A stretch of 64,000 nt of DNA from positions 1 to 64,000 of the forward strand of contig CANQQJ010000008.1 of NCBI GenBank assembly GCA_947625905.1, in the 5' to 3' direction. Below the pieces are notes generated by a model. That model did not search any database, was not told the DNA's origin, and saw only the letters and a program-made list of their open reading frames with translations. Both the position numbers and the translations under genes were made by a program. Shown here piece by piece: positions 56,705-64,000 of this stretch (the stretch's first letter is position 1; each line of letters starts with the position of its first letter). Source of the stretch: an uncultured Clostridia bacterium (GTDB lineage: Bacteria > Bacillota > Clostridia > Monoglobales > Monoglobaceae).

Positions 56705-56733
56705 TTGATTTACTCGGCGCGGTGTGTTATAAT
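56705..56733 (+). promoter_or_regulatory. Promoter of the DUF624 gene
   Basis: TTGATT (56705-56710), 17 bases, TATAAT (56728-56733). Confidence 0.7.
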
Positions 56734-56767
56734 AGATATAATTTCAAACGCAGAAAGGAAAGGCGCT

Positions 56768-57649
56768 ATGTCACTGTTTAGCAGAATGTATGAAAGACCC
56801 GGAAAGGGCGTTCCCGAGAACGCGCCCGAGAAAAAGGGCTTCATGCTGTATCTTGATATATTGATACACAAATTTTCAAAATTTCTCATGATCAATTTTT
56901 TCCATACGATCCTGAGTCTTGTATGGATAGTGCTGCTCATAATGGCCGCAAGAGTGATCCTCGTTTCGACAAATCTGCTCGATACTGTCACATCCGCGCT
57001 TGCGGCGGCGGGCGCGGACGCCGATATTGAGGCGCTGCGCGGCGAGTCGGCGATCATGATGCAGACGTTTTTGGGAATAAGTCTTTTTGTGCTGTGGGGT
57101 TCGGGTCCCTCCTCCGCCGCATACTCTTATTTAATAAGATGTTTTGTTAACAGACTTCCGCTCTTTGTTATAAGCGACGGATTTGACAAATTAAAAGAGA
57201 ATTTTAAGCAGGGCCTTTTTGTGGCCGTAATTGACTTGATCATGCTTATTATATCAATTAACGCGGTCTGCTTCTATTATCATTACTATACGCAGACGCA
57301 TAAATTGGTACTGCTGCTGATGATGTATATTATCATAAGCATCATAATAACGTACACCATGATGCATCCGTATATCTATCAGTTCATGGTAACGTTTAAG
57401 CTGAAACTCCGCGATATTTACAAAAACGCGCTGCTGATGACGCTGGCAAAGCTCCCCGGCAATTTCCTTATGCTGGTTCTTAATGTTATCGTGCTGTTTT
57501 CGCTGTTCACGTTTCTCATACCCTATGCCGCGGCTTTTGTCATGCTGATCCTGGGTCTGTGCATATCGCGGTACCCGTCGGAATTTTACGCCGCAAGGGT
57601 TATCGGCAGACTTATGGATGAAAAAAAGAATAGTTTGTCGGAGCGGTAG
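56768..57649 (+). CDS. DUF624/YesL-family membrane protein
   Basis: The ATG at 56768 (AAGGAAAGG upstream) gives 293 residues; the frame is open earlier, but that part holds the promoter. The N-terminus is LFSRMYERPGKGVPENAPEKKGF. About five to six membrane helices follow, with the YesL-like GPSSAAYSYLIRCFV motif after the second. YesL proteins often sit beside carbohydrate uptake systems and have no proven activity. It has its own promoter 160 bases after the NRPS-exporter operon, so a link to the peptide product is uncertain. Confidence 0.85.
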   Translation: MSLFSRMYERPGKGVPENAPEKKGFMLYLDILIHKFSKFLMINFFHTILSLVWIVLLIMAARVILVSTNLLDTVTSALAAAGADADIEALRGESAIMMQTFLGISLFVLWGSGPSSAAYSYLIRCFVNRLPLFVISDGFDKLKENFKQGLFVAVIDLIMLIISINAVCFYYHYYTQTHKLVLLLMMYIIISIIITYTMMHPYIYQFMVTFKLKLRDIYKNALLMTLAKLPGNFLMLVLNVIVLFSLFTFLIPYAAAFVMLILGLCISRYPSEFYAARVIGRLMDEKKNSLSER

Positions 57650-57667
57650 ATGTGCTCCGTATACAAG

Positions 57668-57699
57668 AAAAGGCCTCCGCGTATCGCGGAGACCTTTTT
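57668..57699. terminator. Bidirectional terminator between DUF624 and GLUG genes
   Basis: AAAAGG-C-CTCCGCG and CGCGGAG-A-CCTTTTT form a 13-base stem with one bulge and T runs on both strands. Confidence 0.88.
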
Positions 57700-57715
57700 G
57701 TGTTTTATCCGCCTC

Positions 57716-60700
57716 TCAATTTGCCGGTATTTTATATTCCGAGGATCCCGAAAGGGGGCGCGCGCCGTCAAAACCGTCCCAAATAAAGGCTTTGACATAA
57801 GCGGCATTTGCCGTATCAGATTTCATTCCGATATCGCGCGTTTCTCCGACCGCCGCTCCGATTTCGGCCGAGTTTATATCAACAAGGACACCGCCGCGGG
57901 TGTAAGACGCGATGATCAGCCTCGCTCCCGCGCCCGACAAATTGCTTACGTTTGCCCAAACGTCTCCGTTTGAAACCGTTAGGCTGTTTATGATATACGC
58001 CCATTCGTTTTCGGGTCCGCACGTAGGCTCTGCTGTGGGTTCCGCAGTCGGTTCTGTTGATGGTTCAACCGAGGGTTCCGCGGTTGGTTCTGTTGATGGT
58101 TCAACCGAGGGTTCCGCAGTCGGTTCTGTTGATGGCTCAACCGTGGGTTCCGCGGTCGGTTCTGTTGTCGGCTCGACTGTGGGTTCCGTTGTCGCTTCTA
58201 ACGTCGGTTCCGCTGTGGGCTCTGTTGTGGGTTCTATCGTCGGCTCTGACGTCGGCTCGGATGTGGGTTCTGTTGTCGGTTCCGCCATAGGCTCGGATGT
58301 GGGTTCTATCGTCGGCTCTGACGTCGGCTCGGAGGTGGATTCCGGCGTCGGTTCTGTTGACGGTTCAATCGAGGGCTCCGCCGAAGGTTCGGGTTTTGTA
58401 TGCTGCCATTTTAAATATGGCAGACTGCTGTTAAACTCATCCGAAACATCCCATACATCTCCGACATTGAGCCCGCTTATAATGCCGCGCATTTCGTCAA
58501 GCGAGGCTTTCGCGTTTACCTCTCCGGGGCTGCCGTATTCGACTTTTCCGATCGGTTCAAGACCCGAATTTACGCCGCTCGGCTCGATCAAGCAATAGCA
58601 GTTTTCCGCAATGCCGTAACTGAACAGCCCGATAAGCGCGCCGCAGTTTTGAAGTCCGTCCTTTACCTCTCCTATCGTGTAACAATTTCTAATCCCGTCG
58701 TTTTGAGCGGTCGACGTGACCGCTATGCGCCCCGCGATGCCGCCGACGCAGAACGCTCTCGCGGATATCGTTCCGACGTTATAGCAATTTTCGACAAGTG
58801 CTCCGAACGACACATCGCCGACGATGCCGCCGTCGTAATTTCCGTTGCCCGTGATACTTCCGCTGTTCACACATTCCGATATATCGGTATATTTCGCCTC
58901 TCCCGCGATCCCGCCTTTATATTGTCCGGTACCGCTCTCGTATGAGACCGCGCCTTTGTTTTCGCATTGTTTTATCACGGCTTTGGATGACGGATTCGCG
59001 CCTTGGCTCAGTCCGCAAATTCCGCCCAGGCGTCCGCCCGCGCCGCTGACGCTCACGCTGCTTACACAGTTTTGGATGGTTCCTTGGTTGCTGCCGCATA
59101 TACCGCCTATGTCGGAATAGCTTGAGGTTGACGAAGAGCTGACGCTGCCCTCGACCGTGAGGTTTTTGATAACCGACGACGCGGTGTTCACTCCGAACAG
59201 CCCCAAAAAAGTGCCCGACGAATTTATCATAAGCCCGCTCACCTTGTGCCCGTTTCCGTCGAAGGTGCCGAATTTATACGCCGCGCTGCCTATCGGCGTC
59301 CAGTTCAGACTGCCGCCCAGGTCAATGTCGCGAAGCAGCACAGCGTTTTTTTCGCTGTCGTCAACAGCTGTCGTTACTTTCCCGTTCACATACATCGCGT
59401 ACCACGCGAGCTCGTTTCCCGTCGAGATCCGCCACGCGCCGTCTTTGAACTCGGGCTCATCTAAGTCCCCGTCCCACACGGCGTTCGGCTCGGTCTCTAT
59501 GGCAATCGTCTTTTCGCCCGCCTCGATATCCGAATTTGATACCTCAAACATGCCGCTGCGCTTGGCATAGCCTCTGCGTTTTATCGTATAGGAATACTGC
59601 CCCTCGGGCAGCAGATAGCCGCCGTCCTCGGCAGGGATCACATGATCTCCGCTTTTGACTTCAGATATAAAATCATCAAGCTCGGTCCCGCTTTCGCTGT
59701 CGGTAAACGAAAACTGCACTTTCGCCTTGGGCAGAGCGGCCAGCACAACCTTGGTATTGACATCGCCTCTGCCGACAGTCACTCTGCCCGAAGCCGCGCC
59801 GTACCCGAACAGCTCCGCGGTATATTCATATTCGCCGTTTGGCAGGCTGAACTCGTATTTTCCGCCTTCCGAGCCGCTCGGCATCAGGTCATCGCCTTTA
59901 TCCGTTTTCAGGGTGAACGCAGCATTCGGCGGCTCGACCTCAAACACAACGTTGTAGGTGTTTTGCTTTAACTCAATATCCGTGTAAATGTCCGAGCTTT
60001 CAATGCTTATCGTGCCGCTCTCGGGAATATAATCGCCTTCGTCATAAGCCGCGGTGTAGGTATATTCGCCTTTTTTAAGATTTTCGAACACATAAGTTCC
60101 GCCGTCGCCCGCGCTCGGCATAAATTCTTCGTTTTGGTCTTTAAGGGTGACCTCCGCCTCCGTCGGTTCCACGCTGAACACCGCCTTAAAAACGGCGTTC
60201 GGGTTTTGACGCTTCAGAATCGGATAACCGTTGTTTATCGGCGCGTCTTTTATATCGCTTTCAAAAGCTCCGCCTAAACTTGCTGTTATTTCTTCCGATT
60301 TAAGCTCATCTTCCGAGGCCGAGCGGACGGTGTCTCCGTTTTCGCCCTGGACCGCCTCGATCTCGGCGTTTATGGAATCATTTTTCAGGAAATAGCAATT
60401 CGCGAATTTGCCGATATAGGTTTTGCCCTGCCCCGCGACGCCGCCTTTATACACATAAGTCGGACTGCTTGTTGACGAGCACGAGACCTCGCCGATCGAA
60501 TACGCGCCGCTGACGCCTGTGAATCCGTAGGCATAGCCCACCAGACCGCCGACAGCGTTGTTGCCGCTGACGCTTCCGGTATTATAGACATTTTCGATAA
60601 CCGTGCTGCCTTGGATCCTTCCCGCGATACCGCCCACATTTTTGCCGCTTGTCGTCTCAACGTTTCCGCTGTTGTACGCGCTTTCGATCACGGTTTTGCC

Positions 60701-61393
60701 GCTGCAGTCGCCCGCGATGCCGCCTATGTGCGTTCCGCTTGAGCTTGTGTTTGATATCGTGCCCGTGTTTTGCGACGCGCTTATAACGCCGCCCGAGTTA
60801 AAACCCGCTATGCCTCCGGTGCCTTTCGCGGATGTCGATGTGACGCTGCCGCGGTTTTCGCAGCCCGATATAACGCCCTTGTTGTATCCGGCGATGCCGC
60901 CGCTGTAATAGCCCTTGCCTGTGACTTCAACGAGGCTCACGCAGTTTTCGATTGTTCCCTCGCTGTACGCCGCGATACCGCCTATGTATGAGGTGCTGCT
61001 GTAGCCCGTGTATTCAACGGTGCCGTGCGCGGTCAGGTTCGCAATCTTTCCCGAGGGCGCTAAATAGCCGAACAGCCCGAGGCAGCTTCCCGAGCTTTTG
61101 TACGCGTATGTTATGCTTCTGCCGTTTCCGTTAAATGTGCCCGCGTACTTGTAGTTTGAAGTGCCGATCGTGTCAGGCAAATTGTCAACCGTGATGTCAT
61201 CTGTAAGAATTGCGTTTGCCGTCGGGTCTTTTTTGACTTCCGCCGCGAAGGCCTTAAGGTCATCGGCGCTGTTTATCACGTAAGCGCCGTCCTCGTTTTG
61301 CGTCAACTCTGCGAGCTGCACGCTCCCGGCGGCAAAAGAGCTTTGGAACAGAAGCGCGAAAACAAGCAGCGCCGCGAATATTTTTATCTTCAT
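57716..61393 (-). CDS. Secreted GLUG-repeat surface protein with PEGA-like domains and C-terminal module
   Basis: The protein has 1,225 residues and a signal peptide at 1-21. Two blocks of GLUG repeats (about 85-345 and 675-1010) share the G-G-I-(A/C)-G core, forming a predicted beta-helix. Between them are three PEGA-like units (about 400-640: [40 protein letters not shown]). A long E-P-T/S linker (about 1000-1125) leads to the ~95-residue C-terminal domain ending [28 protein letters not shown] precedes the ATG. The related gene upstream ends 16 bases away, so both form one operon. An adhesin or glycan-binding role is likely, but no enzyme motif is visible. Confidence 0.85.
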   Translation of the reverse strand: MKIKIFAALLVFALLFQSSFAAGSVQLAELTQNEDGAYVINSADDLKAFAAEVKKDPTANAILTDDITVDNLPDTIGTSNYKYAGTFNGNGRSITYAYKSSGSCLGLFGYLAPSGKIANLTAHGTVEYTGYSSTSYIGGIAAYSEGTIENCVSLVEVTGKGYYSGGIAGYNKGVISGCENRGSVTSTSAKGTGGIAGFNSGGVISASQNTGTISNTSSSGTHIGGIAGDCSGKTVIESAYNSGNVETTSGKNVGGIAGRIQGSTVIENVYNTGSVSGNNAVGGLVGYAYGFTGVSGAYSIGEVSCSSTSSPTYVYKGGVAGQGKTYIGKFANCYFLKNDSINAEIEAVQGENGDTVRSASEDELKSEEITASLGGAFESDIKDAPINNGYPILKRQNPNAVFKAVFSVEPTEAEVTLKDQNEEFMPSAGDGGTYVFENLKKGEYTYTAAYDEGDYIPESGTISIESSDIYTDIELKQNTYNVVFEVEPPNAAFTLKTDKGDDLMPSGSEGGKYEFSLPNGEYEYTAELFGYGAASGRVTVGRGDVNTKVVLAALPKAKVQFSFTDSESGTELDDFISEVKSGDHVIPAEDGGYLLPEGQYSYTIKRRGYAKRSGMFEVSNSDIEAGEKTIAIETEPNAVWDGDLDEPEFKDGAWRISTGNELAWYAMYVNGKVTTAVDDSEKNAVLLRDIDLGGSLNWTPIGSAAYKFGTFDGNGHKVSGLMINSSGTFLGLFGVNTASSVIKNLTVEGSVSSSSTSSYSDIGGICGSNQGTIQNCVSSVSVSGAGGRLGGICGLSQGANPSSKAVIKQCENKGAVSYESGTGQYKGGIAGEAKYTDISECVNSGSITGNGNYDGGIVGDVSFGALVENCYNVGTISARAFCVGGIAGRIAVTSTAQNDGIRNCYTIGEVKDGLQNCGALIGLFSYGIAENCYCLIEPSGVNSGLEPIGKVEYGSPGEVNAKASLDEMRGIISGLNVGDVWDVSDEFNSSLPYLKWQHTKPEPSAEPSIEPSTEPTPESTSEPTSEPTIEPTSEPMAEPTTEPTSEPTSEPTIEPTTEPTAEPTLEATTEPTVEPTTEPTAEPTVEPSTEPTAEPSVEPSTEPTAEPSVEPSTEPTAEPTAEPTCGPENEWAYIINSLTVSNGDVWANVSNLSGAGARLIIASYTRGGVLVDINSAEIGAAVGETRDIGMKSDTANAAYVKAFIWDGFDGARPLSGSSEYKIPAN
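58020..58395 (-). repeat. E-P-T/S linker-coding tandem repeats
   Basis: Roughly thirty 12-base units (GAACCGACN-type on the minus strand, varied) encode the E-P-(T/S)-x linker. They are irregular, with embedded longer duplications. Confidence 0.8.
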
Positions 61394-61409
61394 TTTGCAA
61401 TTTCCTTTC

Positions 61410-64000
61410 CTAATATCCTAATATTTTGTGTTTCTGCTTGCTCTCCGCGAGCGGAGCCAGACTGCCTATATCCCATACAAATAATTTGACATCGCCGCCT
61501 TCGGGCTTTTTAAGCTCGAACGTGTATTTTCCGCCGCCGCTTATCTCAAGGAATCCGATGTCCGTCATAACGCCGTCCTGATCATATGACGCCGCTATCA
61601 GCGCCGCTTTCACTTGTTTTTCACCGTTTTTCTTGATATCGACGCTCAGCTTTCCGCTCTCGTCAAACATATAATTTTCGATCTCATATTCATATAATTC
61701 GGGTTCGGCCGAAGGCTCAATGCTTGGCTCCGCCGAGGGTTCGGGCATCTCGGTCGGATTTATTGTCGGCTCGGTCGAGGGTTCGGGTATTTCAGTCGGT
61801 TTTACTGTCGGCGCGGTCGAGGGTTCGGGTATTTCAGTCGGTTTTACTGTCGGCTCGGTTGTGGGTTCGGGTATTTCAGTCGGTTTTATTGTAGGCTTGT
61901 CCGATGGCTCGGGCGTCTCGGTAGGTTTAAATGTCGGCTCGGTTGTGGGTTCGGTACTCGGCTGCGCGCTTTGTGTCAGATCAAACGGTGTCGATGATTT
62001 GTGTGAAAAGTCCAGAACATTGCCGCATTTTTCGACCGCCATAACCGCCAGCGCGGCCTGCTTTGTGGCCATATCGTCCGTTTCGGTGTCTCCGTATTGG
62101 TAAACGAAGCCTCGGCGGTTTGCGTCCGTGAAGCCAACTATGCCGTCAAGCAGGGTCGCGCCGTTTTTGGTAAAGCGCGGGTCCGAGCCTATTTTGATAC
62201 CGAGTGCCGAGAGGCCCAAGGCGCACATCGCGGAAGTATTCGCGTTTGTGCCGTAGTTGCTCTCTTCGTAGCCGCTCTTTATGTTGCCGTCGGGCTGCAT
62301 TTGGCTTGAAAGATACTTGATCGCGCCATCGACCGCGGTTTTAACTCTCGGGTCGGAAACGCTGTATGCCGAAAGGCCCATTATCACCGCTCCGGTGGTG
62401 TCGCAGTCGATCCCGTCGTCCTTGTTATTGCTCCAGCCCTTACCGTCAATCATGTTTTCGAGCAAGCGGCTTACGGCAGCCTCGGCATCGGGCTCATCAA
62501 CCGGATCTACACCGCAGTTCAGGTATGCCAGCAATCTGTAGGCGTCGCCGTTGTTTCCGCTCGGTTCCAATTTTTTAAGCTCGTTGAGGGCGTTTATCTT
62601 CTCCCCGCTCTCGGTCGTAATTCGCGTCGGGTCATAGCCGAGGCCGCGCAGCGTTATAATATTCATTGCTGCCGTCGTGTCCTGCTCGGCGCTTAAAATA
62701 CCGCTCACGGCGACTTTCACCAAATCTTTCTTTTCGGCTTCAAACCGCTCGCTGCTTCCGAACATATCCTCGTATACCTCAAGCGCCGCCGTTTCCCAAT
62801 AATCGTCGGCCGATTTTAAATACCCGTCCGCGATATTTGCCAGCACCTTTTTTATGTCGATAACGCCTCTTTTTGACGCTATGCTGACTTTAACGGGGAT
62901 CTCCTCGGTCTCTCCGCCGTAATTCAGATTGATCGTCAACGTCTCGGAGCCGCCCTCGGGCTTGCCCGTGAGAATTATACTGCCGCCCTCCGCGGTGATC
63001 ATATCTCCTGCCGCGGAATACGACACGTTGACGTCGGTGTCCGCCGAAACATTTTGCTCAAGCCGAGCTGCCAACGCTGTTATATCCGAGTTTTCCTCAA
63101 CGATCTCGGGGATCACAGCGGACCTTTTATACTTCGCGGCCTCGGCCTTGAGCTTGCTCTCTGCCGCGGCGGCGCCGAGCATCTCGCTGATCTTTAGCTC
63201 GGCTGTCCGCTTGTCGACTCCTATTTCATTTACGGCCGCGTCGGCGGGTGCGTGGCTGCCGCCAATGTAGTTACCTATCGGTTTCACGAGATCGCCGCCG
63301 CTTGTAACTATGTTGCCGAAGCAGCCGCTGATCCCGCGCAGTTCGTCGCTGTACGACCAAACCGCGCCGTCGTATTTGCCGACAAAGCCGCCGTTATAAT
63401 TCCACCCCGGGGTGAGCGTTCCGCTGCTTATACAATTTTTGAGCTTTCCGCTCGCCGCTCCCGCGAAGCCGCCGTAGTTTGAGCCGTATTCGGTTATCGC
63501 GGTGATGTTTCCCTCCGAATAGCTGTTCTCGATCAGACTGTATAAGCCCGAGCTTCCCGTGAAGCCGCCGACCGAATATCCGCCTTGCACATCTCCCTCG
63601 GCGCGGGACGCGTATATGCTGCCGCCGTAATTAGAGCCGACAAAGCCGCCCGTGGTATTGCCGCCGAACACGTCGCCGAGAGCCTCCGAGTTTGAGATCA
63701 CGCCCTCGTTCATTCCGACGAGGCCGCCCACATGGCCGGGCTCGCTCGCGTCCGAGCCGCCGCATACCGCGGTGACGAGGACGTCCGCCGCGCAATCGCT
63801 CACCGCCGATTTGTACGTTTTTTCACTGTTTTTGTTTTCCGCCTCGGCGTTTATTCCCAAAAGTCCGCCGACGTCGGTCCTGCGTATATATGAGGTGCCG
63901 GTCGCGGTCACGCTTCCTTCGGCCCGGCAGCCGGCGATAAGGCTGACCTTGCCGCTCTCGGGATCGGGCTCGGCTCTGCCGACCAAGCCTCCGACTATGC
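61410..64000 (-). CDS. GLUG-repeat surface protein with alpha/alpha-toroid domain (cut by window edge)
   Basis: 863 codons are open from the right edge, so the start and signal peptide are outside. GLUG repeats at the N side ([37 protein letters not shown]) end near codon 255. A linker and an Ig-like part follow. A prenyltransferase/terpenoid-cyclase-like alpha/alpha toroid comes next (about 370-675: [74 protein letters not shown]). Then an E-P-T linker of about 90 residues and the shared C-terminal module ([18 protein letters not shown]). Such toroids in surface proteins bind small ligands or cofactors. It is the first gene of the two-gene operon. Confidence 0.82.
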   Translation of the reverse strand, partial: IVGGLVGRAEPDPESGKVSLIAGCRAEGSVTATGTSYIRRTDVGGLLGINAEAENKNSEKTYKSAVSDCAADVLVTAVCGGSDASEPGHVGGLVGMNEGVISNSEALGDVFGGNTTGGFVGSNYGGSIYASRAEGDVQGGYSVGGFTGSSGLYSLIENSYSEGNITAITEYGSNYGGFAGAASGKLKNCISSGTLTPGWNYNGGFVGKYDGAVWSYSDELRGISGCFGNIVTSGGDLVKPIGNYIGGSHAPADAAVNEIGVDKRTAELKISEMLGAAAAESKLKAEAAKYKRSAVIPEIVEENSDITALAARLEQNVSADTDVNVSYSAAGDMITAEGGSIILTGKPEGGSETLTINLNYGGETEEIPVKVSIASKRGVIDIKKVLANIADGYLKSADDYWETAALEVYEDMFGSSERFEAEKKDLVKVAVSGILSAEQDTTAAMNIITLRGLGYDPTRITTESGEKINALNELKKLEPSGNNGDAYRLLAYLNCGVDPVDEPDAEAAVSRLLENMIDGKGWSNNKDDGIDCDTTGAVIMGLSAYSVSDPRVKTAVDGAIKYLSSQMQPDGNIKSGYEESNYGTNANTSAMCALGLSALGIKIGSDPRFTKNGATLLDGIVGFTDANRRGFVYQYGDTETDDMATKQAALAVMAVEKCGNVLDFSHKSSTPFDLTQSAQPSTEPTTEPTFKPTETPEPSDKPTIKPTEIPEPTTEPTVKPTEIPEPSTAPTVKPTEIPEPSTEPTINPTEMPEPSAEPSIEPSAEPELYEYEIENYMFDESGKLSVDIKKNGEKQVKAALIAASYDQDGVMTDIGFLEISGGGKYTFELKKPEGGDVKLFVWDIGSLAPLAESKQKHKILGY
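61695..61965 (-). repeat. K-P-T-E-x-P-E-P linker-coding repeats
   Basis: About six units of 42-45 bases encode P-T-(E)-P-T-x-K-P-T-E-(I/M/T)-P-E-P(S/T), the linker before the C-terminal module. Confidence 0.8.

Noticed and set aside
58020-58395. Possible CRISPR array
   Set aside because: The short repeats stay in frame and encode an E-P-T/S linker; there are no unique spacers and no cas genes.

Overview
The window looks like chromosomal DNA from a low-to-mid GC Firmicute of class Clostridia, probably a gut- or rumen-type anaerobe. The signs are a gatCAB operon, RNase J, AGGAGG ribosome sites, consensus TTGACA-N17-TATAAT promoters, SLH-anchored surface proteins, copper-amine-oxidase-N-like (CuAO_N) modules, GLUG repeats, ferredoxin-fused aldo/keto reductases and LarE. 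Genus cannot be assigned by eye. I saw no rRNA, tRNA, CRISPR array, transposase or integrase.

Layout. 1-4.7 kb, minus strand: start of a GH13 glycosidase (cut by the left edge), a DEDDh exonuclease, and gatC-gatA-gatB. 4.8-11 kb, minus strand: a three-gene secreted-protease operon. Two multidomain subtilases are followed by a protein that has only their N-terminal CuAO_N/propeptide-like region. The operon promoter overlaps head-to-head with that of a tiny HTH protein. 11.8-15.6 kb: an XRE regulator, RNase J with a basic N-terminal tail, and a degenerate phosphohexomutase. 15.8-19.9 kb: an SLH-anchored NAGPA-type glycosidase and a third subtilase. 20.3-31.1 kb: a giant SLH adhesin of about 3,590 residues, split by two frameshifts.

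31.3-42.9 kb: an AlgX/DHHW-like secreted protein, then a redox and regulator block. The block has a TetR with three palindromic operators, a LysR remnant, an aldo/keto reductase, a lipoprotein flavodoxin, an intact LysR, a ferredoxin-type AKR, and a TetR-AKR pair with foreign codon use. A DUF362 protein, two small membrane proteins and larE follow. 43.1-57.6 kb: a secreted zincin, then a 2,991-residue nonribosomal peptide synthetase (A-T-C-A-T-C-A-T-reductase) coupled to a MATE exporter fused to an RsbW-like ATPase, and a DUF624 membrane protein. 57.7-64 kb, minus strand: two GLUG-repeat surface proteins, the first running off the right edge.

How it fits together. Much of the window encodes secreted or wall-attached proteins that reuse the same parts: CuAO_N modules, Big-type Ig domains, InlB B-repeats, P-E-S/T linkers, SLH domains, and an apparently unnamed C-terminal domain of about 90 residues. 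The most novel candidates are the protease operon with its stand-alone pro-region protein, the reductase-terminated NRPS whose first A domain seems to lack the amino-binding Asp, and the shared C-terminal module.
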